64,000 bases of DNA, taken from assembly GCA_047609825.1 (NCBI GenBank), contig JBLFXJ010000001.1:29137-93136 (forward strand). Reading direction: 5' to 3'. Every line of letters begins with the position of its first letter. Position 1 is the first letter of the stretch. Source of the stretch: GCA-2862545 sp047609825 (lineage in GTDB: Bacteria; Myxococcota_A; UBA796; GCA-2862545). Under the pieces are notes generated by a model, which saw only the letters and a list, made by a program, of their open reading frames with translations, ran no database searches and was not told the origin of the DNA. This document shows positions 51,404 through 59,450 of the stretch, piece by piece. Position numbers and translations under genes: made by a program.

Positions 51404-53453
51404 ACGCGTTCGTACCGGCGAGGCGGGCATCGGGCCGGGCTTCCGCAGCCCCGGCCTCGTGGCGCTCACCATCGTGGTGCTCGCCTACTCAGTGGTCGGC
51501 GCCCTGCTCGTGCGGGATGCCCGCCATCACCAGGAGGTGCAGGACCACGCGGTGGCGTTCGTGCTCGCTCTCGAGCGGCTCCAGGCGGTGCACACGGGAC
51601 TGCGCATCGGCGAGGCGAGCCCGATGGAGTGGAAGGCCGAGGCCGACGCCTGGACCATCCGTCGCGCCACAGTGGATGAGCCCGATCCGGAGCTGCTCGC
51701 CTGGCTGCGCGCCCTGGATGCCTCGCTGTCCCGGGCTGCGGCGGAGCTGTCCGCCAACTCTTCAGCCGACCGCGCCACCATGGACATCCTGGCCTACGAC
51801 ATCGCTCGCGCGGTGCAGCGGTTCCAGGTCGTCAGCCTCAGCCGGCTGGGCCAGGCGCGGCTGAAGTGGGCTCGGGTGGTGGTGGTGCTCGGGCTGTCGC
51901 TGGCGTTCGCGTTCATCACCATCGTGATGGTCAGCCTCGCCGAGGCCCGGCGGATGCGCGCCCAGGACCTGTCCGATCAGGTGCAGGATGCGAACAGCGC
52001 GCTGCGAACGGCCCAGGAGCGCCTCGGTCGGTCCGAGGAGCGGTACGCGCTGGCCGCGCGCGGGGCGAACGATGGCCTGTTCGACTGGGACGTTCGGGCC
52101 GGAAAGATCTATTTCTCGCCTCGGTTTCGCGAGATGGTGGGCGACTTTCTCATGGGGGATGACCCGGAGGACTGGCTGCGCCACTTGCCCGCGGATGACC
52201 GGCGTGAGTTCGAGGCGCGGATCGACGGGGCGCTGGCCGGGCAGGCCACGAACTTCGAGCACGAGTACCGGCTGCTGCGCGGCGACGGGACGGAGCGGTG
52301 GATGCTCACCCGCGCGGCCATCGTGCGGTCCGAGGGCGCGGCTGTGCGGGTGGCGGGGTCGCTCACCGACATCACCGACCGTCGGCGGGTGGCGGCCGCC
52401 GAGGAGAAAGTGCAGCTGCTCGAGGAGGCCACCGAGGCGCTCGGCGTCGGGGTCACCTTGCTGGACCGGGACCTGCACGCCGTGCGGCCATCGAGCCACC
52501 TCCGTCGGCTTACCCGGGAGTTCGGCGGGGTGGACGCCTGGTGGGCCGCCGCCCGCGACTCGCTGACCGAGGCCTTCCCGGGCGACGGCGCCGAGAACGT
52601 CGTGGTGGACCTCACCAGCCACGGGGCGAACCGGCGCGTGTTCGGGCTGAGCTGGAGCGAGCGCGGGCGGGAGCTGGCCCACGATGACGCCGCCGCCTAC
52701 CTCTTGCTGGTGCAGGACCAGACCGCGGCCCACCTCGCCACCGAGCGCCGGATCGCCCTGACCGAGCAGCTCCGGCATGCCCGCGACGAGGCGTTGCGGG
52801 CGAGCGAATCGCGGTCGCGCCTGCTCAAGCGGCTGGGTCGGGAGCTCCGGGCGCCGCTGCGCGCGGTGCTCGACGCGGTGGAGGAGCACGCCGACGACTC
52901 GCTCCCGCGGATCCAGGTCGCCGCAGGCCTGATCGAGCAGGTGGTGGACGGGGTCGTGGAGCTGTCACGCCTGGAATCGGCCGAGCCCACCTTTCGCCTG
53001 GAGGACATCTCCACCCAGGCGCTGCTCGCGCCCATCGTGGCCGAGGCCCGGGAGCTGGCCGAGGCCACCGGCAACGCCTTCGTCAGCCCGCGAGCCTTCG
53101 AGGGCCGGATGCGCACCGATGCCGAGGCCGTGCGGGATGTGCTCCGCGAGCTGCTCGCCAACGCCTTCCGCTACACCGTGGATGGCACGGTCAGCCTGTC
53201 GTCCCGGGTGAACCGGAGCGTGGTCCGCCTGCAGGTGCGCGACACCGGGGAGGGCATCGACCCGCGGGTGCGCCAACGCCTCACCGAGCCGTTCGTACGC
53301 GGCACACCGCCGGCCGGGCGGGGTCACCAGGGTGCCGGGCTCGGATTGGCGCTTGTCGCCCGCACGGTGGAGCGTCTGGGCGGCACGCTGGAGTGGCGGT
53401 CCACCACCGGCGAAGGCACCTCGGTCGCGGTGGAGCTTCCCTGCACGCTGTGA
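51396..53453 (+). CDS. Membrane PAS histidine-kinase homologue with His replaced by Arg
   Basis: A 685-residue protein starting at GTG 51396, overlapping the hydrolase gene by eight bases. One membrane helix covers about residues 20-40; a periplasmic helical domain follows; a second helix spans about 158-180. Then comes a helical linker, a PAS domain (from about 216, RYALAARGANDGLFDWDV, through GSLTDITDRRRVAA), a second PAS-like segment (about 345-440) and the kinase core. In the H-box the usual S/M-H-E-L is replaced by GRELRAPLRAVLD, so the phospho-acceptor position is Arg482. The ATP-binding domain is intact (LRELLANAFRYT, VRDTGEGIDP, GAGLGLALVA). It therefore cannot autophosphorylate in the usual way; regulation or scaffolding is more likely. 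No response regulator is adjacent. Confidence 0.85.
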   Translation: MVERVRTGEAGIGPGFRSPGLVALTIVVLAYSVVGALLVRDARHHQEVQDHAVAFVLALERLQAVHTGLRIGEASPMEWKAEADAWTIRRATVDEPDPELLAWLRALDASLSRAAAELSANSSADRATMDILAYDIARAVQRFQVVSLSRLGQARLKWARVVVVLGLSLAFAFITIVMVSLAEARRMRAQDLSDQVQDANSALRTAQERLGRSEERYALAARGANDGLFDWDVRAGKIYFSPRFREMVGDFLMGDDPEDWLRHLPADDRREFEARIDGALAGQATNFEHEYRLLRGDGTERWMLTRAAIVRSEGAAVRVAGSLTDITDRRRVAAAEEKVQLLEEATEALGVGVTLLDRDLHAVRPSSHLRRLTREFGGVDAWWAAARDSLTEAFPGDGAENVVVDLTSHGANRRVFGLSWSERGRELAHDDAAAYLLLVQDQTAAHLATERRIALTEQLRHARDEALRASESRSRLLKRLGRELRAPLRAVLDAVEEHADDSLPRIQVAAGLIEQVVDGVVELSRLESAEPTFRLEDISTQALLAPIVAEARELAEATGNAFVSPRAFEGRMRTDAEAVRDVLRELLANAFRYTVDGTVSLSSRVNRSVVRLQVRDTGEGIDPRVRQRLTEPFVRGTPPAGRGHQGAGLGLALVARTVERLGGTLEWRSTTGEGTSVAVELPCTL

Positions 53454-53467
53454 GCGTCCGCGCTCAC
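53450..53467. terminator. Small hairpin formed across convergent stop codons
   Basis: gtgagcg and cgctcac form seven pairs around a tccg loop. The arms contain the TGA of the histidine-kinase gene and the opposite-strand TGA of the sulfatase gene. It may serve as a shared short terminator; no T-tract is present. Confidence 0.35.
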
Positions 53468-55014
53468 CAGCCCGATTCGAGCTCCGCCTGCAGCGCCTCG
53501 AGCCCGTCCGAGAGCCGCGCATAGGCGTCGGCCTGGTCGGCATCGAGCCCGTCGCCGGCGAGCAGGTCTTCGCCCTCGCTCCAGGCGCCAGGCGCGTACT
53601 CGAAGAACTGGTCCCCGTCCCGCGACCGGATCAGCTTGTAGCGCTCGTCCCGCACCATGCGGATGTCGCGCTCGCGGTACGGCGGCCCCCCATTGGGGCC
53701 CATCCGCTCGGAGTAGGCGAGGTCGCGCTGGGACGGGGCGGAGGGGTCGGCGAGGTAGGGCATCAGCGACCGGCCGTCCACCGGCACGGGGTCGCCGTCG
53801 GGGTCGCGCAGCGTACTCAGGTCGACGTTCGCGAGGTCGGCCACGGTGGCGAACACGTCCACCACGTGCACCAGGGCGTCGGAGGTGGAACCGGGTGCGG
53901 TCACCGTGGGCCCGGCCATGATCAGCGGCACGCGGCAGCCGCCGTCGAACAGGGTGAGCTTGGACCGGTTCTCATCCCACGGCGGCAGGATGGCCTCGCG
54001 GGTGGTGCCGTTGTCGGAGACGAGCAGGATCACCGTGCGCTCGCGCAGGGCGGGGTCGAGTCCGTCGAGCAGTCGACCGATCTCGATGTCCAGCGCCTCG
54101 GTCATCCCGGCCACGATCACCGGCGGCACATAGGGCTGGTCTTCGGTGGTGGGTGTGAGCTCGGGCGGCGGCAGCTGGAACGGCGTATGAATGGCGTTGA
54201 ACGCCACATAGGTGAGCCAGGGCTCCGCCATTTCGGGGATGCGCGCGAGGGCCTCGTCCACCGAATCGGTGGTGGCGTAGGTCTCCTCCCATGCAGTCAC
54301 CCCGTCCACCGTCTTCTCCCACAGGTGGTAGCCGACGCCCGGGCGGTCCTCGACGGTGACCGTGAGGTTGTCGAGGGAGCCGGCGTGGTGGTCGAATCCC
54401 TGCTCCAGCGGGTCGCGCGCGAAGTCGGGATCGGCGGTCACCGCGAGGTGCCACTTGCCGACGATCAGGGTGGACCAGGGCTCATCGGCGAGCTGGAGCA
54501 TCTCGGGGAGGGTGATCTCGTCGCGGGACAGGCCCTCGGGATCCCGCCGGAGGAACACCACCTCGCCGATGCCGGTGCGCCGACCGTACCGGCCGGTGAG
54601 CAGGGCGGCCCGGGTGGGGGAGCAGGCGGGCGCGCTGTAGGCGTTTGTGAACCGGACCCCTTCTGCGGCAAGGGCGTCGATGTTCGGCGTTGGAGGAGGA
54701 TCTGGGTGTGCGCCATACACGCCCACCTTGTCGAGGCCGAGGTCGTCCACCAGCATCACGAGCACGTTGAGAGGGGCGGCGGGCGTGGTGCCGGTGGGCG
54801 TGGTTCCGGTCGGTGTGGTTCCGGTCGGTGTGGTGCCGGTGGAGGTCGTGCCGGTGGGTGTGGTGCCGGCGGGCGTGGTTCCGGACGGGGTGGTGCCGGC
54901 GGGCGTGGTGCCGGTCGGCGTGGTGTCGGTCGGTTCGGTGGGCCCACTGTCACGCGCCTTCGGGTCGCTCTCCCCGTTGCACGCGAGCAGCGCCATGAGC
55001 ATCACAGTGAGCAT
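53464..55014 (-). CDS. Sulfatase lipoprotein with Thr-Pro-Gly linker
   Basis: A 516-residue lipoprotein, signal MLTVMLMALLAC (Cys12). A low-complexity linker of TTPTG/TTPAG repeats (about residues 27-80) separates it from a type I sulfatase domain (from NVLVMLVDDLGLDKVGVYG). The maturation motif is CSPTRAALLTGRYG (the CxPxR type), so its Cys can be converted to formylglycine by an FGE. Other marks are VGKWHLAVT, FNAIHTPFQLP and VLLVSDNG with GGCRVPLIMAGP. It would act on sulfated glycans or lipids outside the cell. The protein kinase at 8937-11507 has an FGE-like domain, but there is no reason to think it matures this enzyme. Confidence 0.88.
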   Translation of the reverse strand: MLTVMLMALLACNGESDPKARDSGPTEPTDTTPTGTTPAGTTPSGTTPAGTTPTGTTSTGTTPTGTTPTGTTPTGTTPAAPLNVLVMLVDDLGLDKVGVYGAHPDPPPTPNIDALAAEGVRFTNAYSAPACSPTRAALLTGRYGRRTGIGEVVFLRRDPEGLSRDEITLPEMLQLADEPWSTLIVGKWHLAVTADPDFARDPLEQGFDHHAGSLDNLTVTVEDRPGVGYHLWEKTVDGVTAWEETYATTDSVDEALARIPEMAEPWLTYVAFNAIHTPFQLPPPELTPTTEDQPYVPPVIVAGMTEALDIEIGRLLDGLDPALRERTVILLVSDNGTTREAILPPWDENRSKLTLFDGGCRVPLIMAGPTVTAPGSTSDALVHVVDVFATVADLANVDLSTLRDPDGDPVPVDGRSLMPYLADPSAPSQRDLAYSERMGPNGGPPYRERDIRMVRDERYKLIRSRDGDQFFEYAPGAWSEGEDLLAGDGLDADQADAYARLSDGLEALQAELESGW

Positions 55015-55095
55015 TGAGGTCCCCCGCTCCGTGATAGCCGCTGTCGGGTGCGAGCCGCCAGCAGTACGGGCCGCCCCTTCGGTGTGCGGTGTGGT

Positions 55096-55131
55096 CCGGG
55101 GTGGCCGCGTGCCGGATCGGGCACACCCCGG
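55096..55131. repeat. Nested inverted repeat in divergent promoter region
   Basis: ccggggtg and caccccgg pair over eight bases, enclosing an inner gtgcc/ggcac hairpin with loop ggatcg. It lies between the divergent sulfatase and radical SAM genes, 53 bases upstream of the radical SAM start. A protein-binding operator or an RNA hairpin in a leader is possible. Confidence 0.45.
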
Positions 55132-55183
55132 GGTCCGCTGACCTGGGCGCGCATCACGGCCCGGCGCAGGTTAGCCGGGGGAC

Positions 55184-56683
55184 ATGTCACGTGCGCTCCT
55201 CCAGCGGATCCGGGACCGCGTCGAGCGCGAGACCGGGCCCGAGTTCGTCCAGACCGGCCGCCGCGTGGCGATGGCCTACCCCTCTCCGTACCGCGCGGGA
55301 ATGTCGTCCCTCGGCTACCAATGGATCACCACGCTGGTGCGCGCCGAGGGCATCGGGGCGGAGCGAGTGTTCCTGCCGGACGAGCCCGCCGCCTACCGCG
55401 CCGCCCGCATGTCGCCGGTGTCGTACGAGACCGGCACCCCGCTGGGGCGGTTCCCGATCATCGCCGTGTCGCTGGCGTATGAGCTGGAGATCGCCGGGCT
55501 CATCGAGCTGCTCGACATGGCCGGCATCCCGCCCCGTCGCGAAGACCGCGGTCCGGAACACCCCGTCGTGTTGCTCGGCGGTCCGATCAGCATGGCCAGC
55601 CCGCTCGCCGCCGCGCCGTTCGTCGACGCCATGCTGCTTGGCGAGGCCGAAGAGACCGCGCCGGCCGCACTGCGCGACTTCTTCGACAGCGATTCCCGCG
55701 ACCGGTGGCTCGACCACCTCGCGCTGTACCCCGGGGCCTACATCCCCGAGCGGCACGGCACCCTGCTCCCTTCGCTGGCAAAGGCCTCAGACCGCCTGCT
55801 GCCCGCCCGCTCCGCCTGGCTCGCGCCGGATGCCGAGCTGTCGAACATGTTCCTGCTCGAGGGCGAGCGGGGCTGTCACCGCACGTGCACCTTCTGTGTG
55901 ATGCGGCGGAGCACCAACGGCGGCATGCGCCTGGTGGAGCCCGACCGTGTGCTGTCGGTGATCCCCGACCACGCGCACAAGGTGGGGCTCGTGGGGGCGG
56001 CGATCAGCGACCACCCGCAGCTGGTGCCGCTGCTGGAGACTCTGGTGGAGAATGGCCGGCAGGTGAGCCTGTCGTCGCTCCGGGCCGACCGGGTGGCCCG
56101 CAAGCCGCGCATCGCCCAGCTCCTGCGCAAGAGCGGCGCGCGCACCCTCACCGTGGCCTCCGATGGCGCCAGCGCCCGGCTCCGCGCCCAGCTCCAGAAG
56201 AAGACCTCCGAGGACTACCTCTCCCAGTGCGCCCAGCAGGCGGGCTCGCTCGGCTATTCGGTGTTCAAGGTGTACATGATGATCGGCGTGCCCGGCGAGA
56301 CCGAGGCCGACATCGACGAGCTGGTGGAGTTCACCCGCGACTTGAGCCGCGCCGCGGGGCGATCCCGGGTGGCCCTGGGAGTGGCGCCGTTCGTGGCCAA
56401 GCGCAACACGCCACTGGACGGGGTGCCGTTCGCCGGGATCAAGGTGGTGGAGCGGCGCATGAAGCACCTCCAGCGGGGGCTGCGCGGAGCCGCCGAGGTC
56501 CGGCCGGTGTCCGCGCGCTGGGCCTGGGTCGAGTACGAGCTGTCCCAGGGCGGGCCCGAGTCCGGCGAGGCGGCATTCGCGGCGTGGAAGGCGGGCGGCA
56601 GCTTCGCCGACTGGAAGCGGGCACTCCAGGCGGTGGATCCGGCCACCCGACGCCCTTGGGCTACGGCCCAGGCGGCGAAATAG
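55184..56683 (+). CDS. Radical SAM protein (B12-binding-like group)
   Basis: A 499-residue cytosolic enzyme with the radical SAM cluster motif RGCHRTCTFC (CxxxCxxC, about residues 229-238), typical of the TIGR03960/YgiQ-like B12-binding group. The N-terminal region (ETGPEFVQTGRRVAMAYPS, PYRAGMSSLGYQWI) looks like the degenerate cobalamin-type Rossmann domain, with no clear DxHxxG motif. The C-terminal part (VFKVYMMIGVPGETEADID, VALGVAPFVAKRNTPLDGVP) is the usual SAM-barrel end. Function unknown; members often modify RNA or proteins. The stop codon shares one base with the next gene (TAGTG), and the FHA protein follows, so the three are likely one operon. Confidence 0.85.
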   Translation: MSRALLQRIRDRVERETGPEFVQTGRRVAMAYPSPYRAGMSSLGYQWITTLVRAEGIGAERVFLPDEPAAYRAARMSPVSYETGTPLGRFPIIAVSLAYELEIAGLIELLDMAGIPPRREDRGPEHPVVLLGGPISMASPLAAAPFVDAMLLGEAEETAPAALRDFFDSDSRDRWLDHLALYPGAYIPERHGTLLPSLAKASDRLLPARSAWLAPDAELSNMFLLEGERGCHRTCTFCVMRRSTNGGMRLVEPDRVLSVIPDHAHKVGLVGAAISDHPQLVPLLETLVENGRQVSLSSLRADRVARKPRIAQLLRKSGARTLTVASDGASARLRAQLQKKTSEDYLSQCAQQAGSLGYSVFKVYMMIGVPGETEADIDELVEFTRDLSRAAGRSRVALGVAPFVAKRNTPLDGVPFAGIKVVERRMKHLQRGLRGAAEVRPVSARWAWVEYELSQGGPESGEAAFAAWKAGGSFADWKRALQAVDPATRRPWATAQAAK

Positions 56684-57306
56684 TGGGTTTTCCGGTCACC
56701 ATCGCCGGGCGACAGCTGGCGTCTCCCGCGGCGCTGGCCCAGCTGGTGCGCACCGATGCCGCCGCCGGTGGGTCCACCGTGGTGCCCGGGTGTGGCCCCT
56801 CCACCTGGTTGCTCGGGGTGGACGGTCTGTCGCGGCGCGAGCTGGTGGGCCTGGCCGCCGCACTCGTGGCGCTGCCCGAGGCCGCCTCCATCGCCGAGGG
56901 CGCGCGCCTGGCCGTCGCGGTTGGCGACAGCGCGCTCGGGCCGCTGCTCCTGCAGGCCGTCGCGTCACATGACGTGGGCCTGCTGCTCGCCCCCGATCCA
57001 CCCGGCGGTGGTGCGGTCGAGGATGCGCTCCTGCAGGCGGCCGCCGCGGTGGCGGACCTTCGGGATCGCGACCGTCGCGATGCCCTGCTCACGCAGCTTC
57101 GGCAAGCCGGCCGCACGGATCTCGAGCTCCTGATCCTGCTCGCCCACGGGTCGGCCGAGGAGCTGGCACACTGGCTCCCAGCGGTGCTCGTGGAGGGCGG
57201 CGCCATCGAGCCCGACCAGCTCGCGCAGCTCACCGCGTTGGCCGCCGGCGACGATGCCCGCGCCCTCGCCATCCGCGCATCGCTCACTGGCGCTGGCCTG
57301 CGGTGA
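56683..57306 (+). CDS. Helical protein coupled to the radical SAM gene
   Basis: A 207-residue protein from the GTG that shares a base with the radical SAM stop (TAGTG). It is mostly helical and rich in Ala, Leu and Asp (ASPAALAQLVRTDAAAGG, VALPEAASIAEGARLAVAVG, ALLTQLRQAGRTDLELLILL). No family recognised. There is no signal peptide or membrane helix; it is probably cytosolic. The coupling and 12-base spacing to the FHA gene suggest it works with both neighbours. Confidence 0.6.
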   Translation: MGFPVTIAGRQLASPAALAQLVRTDAAAGGSTVVPGCGPSTWLLGVDGLSRRELVGLAAALVALPEAASIAEGARLAVAVGDSALGPLLLQAVASHDVGLLLAPDPPGGGAVEDALLQAAAAVADLRDRDRRDALLTQLRQAGRTDLELLILLAHGSAEELAHWLPAVLVEGGAIEPDQLAQLTALAAGDDARALAIRASLTGAGLR

Positions 57307-57318
57307 TAGGGTTGGGGG

Positions 57319-58224
57319 ATGGGGCAGCTCACCTCGGATGATGACCGTCGCGTCGCCTTGTCGCCCTACCTGGTGGTTGGGCGGTCACGGCGCAGCGACC
57401 TCACACTCCCCAACCCTCGGGTGTCGGGGAGCCACGCCGCGATCCGGTGGAGTGGCGACCGGTGGACCGTGCGGGACCTGGGCAGCCGCAACGGCACCTG
57501 GGTGAACGGCGCGCGGCTCGCTCCGGGGGAGGAGGCCTCGCTCGTCGAGGGCGCCCGCATCGGGTTCGGTCGGCCGGAGGGCGAGTGGACCCTCATCGAT
57601 TCGGGGCCCCCGGTCGCGCATGCGGTGTGCGGCGATCGGGTGGTGGTGGCCGACGGAGAGGGCAGCCTGGGCATCCCGCCCGACGACCCAGCCGCCTGGG
57701 TCTACCGCGTGGGAGCGGCGTGGCGGCTGGAGCGCGAAGGCGATGTGCACGACGCCCGCGACGGCGACGCGATCGTGGTCGGGGAGCACACCTGGCGCCT
57801 GGCCCTGCCCGAGCCGCTGGGGAGCACCCTCGCCCAGGGAGCCACGCCGGCGGCGCTGTGCGACGTGGTGCTGGTGTTCCACGTGAGCAGCGACGAGGAG
57901 CATGTGGAGCTCGAGGTGCAGCGCGGCGCCGCGGTCGACAAGTTCAAGCACCGGGCACACCACTACCTGCTGCTCACCTTGGCTCGGCTCCGCGCCGAGG
58001 AGCACGCCGCCGGGGTCGATGAAGCCGATGCCGGCTGGGTGTACCAGGACGACCTGTCCCACCAGCTCCGGCTCGGCACCAACGGGCTGTATCAGCAGAT
58101 CCACCGGTCACGCCGCCAGCTGCGCGGGGTGGGTGTGGGCGACTCTGAGCGGGTGGTCGAGCGGCGCAGCGGCTCGGGGCAGCTTCGCATCGGCACGGCC
58201 AATGTCGAGTTCCACAAGGGCTGA
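57319..58224 (+). CDS. FHA-domain protein with winged-helix-like C-terminus
   Basis: A 301-residue cytosolic protein. The FHA domain (about residues 15-95) is marked by YLVVGRSRRSDLTLPNP, VSGSHAAI and LGSRNGTWVNG, which bind phospho-Thr. A middle region follows (about 105-180, AWVYRVGAAWRLEREGDVHD), then a C-terminal helix-rich module with VDKFKHRAHHYLLLTLARLR and GTNGLYQQIHRSRRQLRGVG that resembles a winged-helix DNA-binding or oligomerising domain. A Thr-kinase partner such as the 8937-11507 kinase is possible but unlinked. The gene follows the helical protein by 12 bases. Confidence 0.8.
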   Translation: MGQLTSDDDRRVALSPYLVVGRSRRSDLTLPNPRVSGSHAAIRWSGDRWTVRDLGSRNGTWVNGARLAPGEEASLVEGARIGFGRPEGEWTLIDSGPPVAHAVCGDRVVVADGEGSLGIPPDDPAAWVYRVGAAWRLEREGDVHDARDGDAIVVGEHTWRLALPEPLGSTLAQGATPAALCDVVLVFHVSSDEEHVELEVQRGAAVDKFKHRAHHYLLLTLARLRAEEHAAGVDEADAGWVYQDDLSHQLRLGTNGLYQQIHRSRRQLRGVGVGDSERVVERRSGSGQLRIGTANVEFHKG

Positions 58225-58271
58225 GCGCCGGCCACCGCCCACGGCGGCAGCGCCTCGGCACCCGGAGGACC

Positions 58272-59402
58272 GTGAGAACGCGCCTGTACACCTGGTACAT
58301 GGTCTCGGTCGGAGCCCTCGGCGGCCTTCCGATGCTCGCACCATCCCTGTCCGATGCCGGCCTGTCGGATGCGGCGATCGCCAGTGCATTCCTGCTGTTT
58401 CCGCTGAGCAAGCTCGTCGTCGCGCCGGCGTGGGCCTGGGTGGCGGACCGGTCGGGGCGCACCGTGTGGGCGCTGGCGCTCACCGCGGCCGTGGCAGCGG
58501 TGGGGGGCATCTGGCTCGCGCTCGCCGTGTCGCCCACCGCACTCGTGGCGGGGCTCGGCCTGCTCGCCCTGGGCCACGCCGCCCTGTTCCCGCTGGGCGA
58601 CAGCCTCACCGTGGGGCTGCTCGGCGAGGATCGCAGGGACTATGGACGGATCCGGGCCGCTGGCTCGGTGGCGTTCATCGTCGTGGTGCTCGCCGTCGGC
58701 CAGCTGAGCGCGACCTGGAGCAGTGCCCCCCGGGTCGCCATCGCCGTGCTCCTCGCCGCCACGGTGGTGGCCTCGCTTCGCCTGCCCGATGCCGCAGGCG
58801 TGCGCACCACGCCATCACTGGGTCGTCTCGTCCACACGGCGCGGTCCACCGGCCTCGTGCCGCTGCTGGCCGTGGTCGGACTGCATGGCACCACCCTCGC
58901 GATCTACGACCGCCTGTTCGCGCTGCACACCACCCGCCTCGACGTGTCCAGCGGGTGGACGGCGGTGTCCATCGGGGTGGGGGTCGCGGTGGAGGTCGGG
59001 GTTCTGTGGTACGGCCGCAGCCTGCTCGACCGGGTGAGCCCGGCCCGCGCGCTCACCATCGCCGCCGGCGTCGGCGTGATCCGGTTCGGGGTGACCGCGG
59101 TGGGCCCGGTGTGGGCGGTGCTCGTGGTGCAGGCCGCCCATGGCCTGTCCTATGCGCTGTTCTGGGTGGCGGCGGTGGCGCTGTTCTCCGAGCGCGCGCC
59201 CCGGGAGCTCGCCGCCTCGGTCCAGACCCTGCTGGTGATGAGCATGTTCGGGGTCGGGCCGCTGGTCGCGATGGGCGCGGGCGTGGTGCTGCTCCCGCGG
59301 GTGGGAACCGCCGGGTTGTTCGTGGTCGCGGCCGCTGTGGCCGGTCTCGCTACGCTGGGCGCGGTCGCCGTCGAGCGTCGGGATCGGTTCACCTCCTCCT
59401 GA
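58272..59402 (+). CDS. MFS transporter
   Basis: A 376-residue protein with about twelve hydrophobic helices, read from a GTG at 58272. It has the MFS loop 2-3 signature WVADRSGRTVWALA and the YGRIRAAGSVAFIV segment typical of the MFS_1-like/nucleoside-sugar group. No periplasmic or cytoplasmic extra domain is present. Substrate unknown; a small organic solute is expected. It follows the FHA gene by 47 bases on the same strand and could be co-transcribed or start its own unit. Confidence 0.85.
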   Translation: MRTRLYTWYMVSVGALGGLPMLAPSLSDAGLSDAAIASAFLLFPLSKLVVAPAWAWVADRSGRTVWALALTAAVAAVGGIWLALAVSPTALVAGLGLLALGHAALFPLGDSLTVGLLGEDRRDYGRIRAAGSVAFIVVVLAVGQLSATWSSAPRVAIAVLLAATVVASLRLPDAAGVRTTPSLGRLVHTARSTGLVPLLAVVGLHGTTLAIYDRLFALHTTRLDVSSGWTAVSIGVGVAVEVGVLWYGRSLLDRVSPARALTIAAGVGVIRFGVTAVGPVWAVLVVQAAHGLSYALFWVAAVALFSERAPRELAASVQTLLVMSMFGVGPLVAMGAGVVLLPRVGTAGLFVVAAAVAGLATLGAVAVERRDRFTSS

Positions 59403-59450
59403 CGAACCGCGGCGCCGGGCGCGTGTCCCGACAGGGACCGGAGGCCCACC

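Noticed and set aside
53464..55014. Idea that the kinase-FGE protein matures the sulfatase
   Set aside because: The FGE-like domain is part of a kinase fusion of a common type with no evidence of the active-site pair needed for Cys oxidation, and the genes are 42 kb apart.
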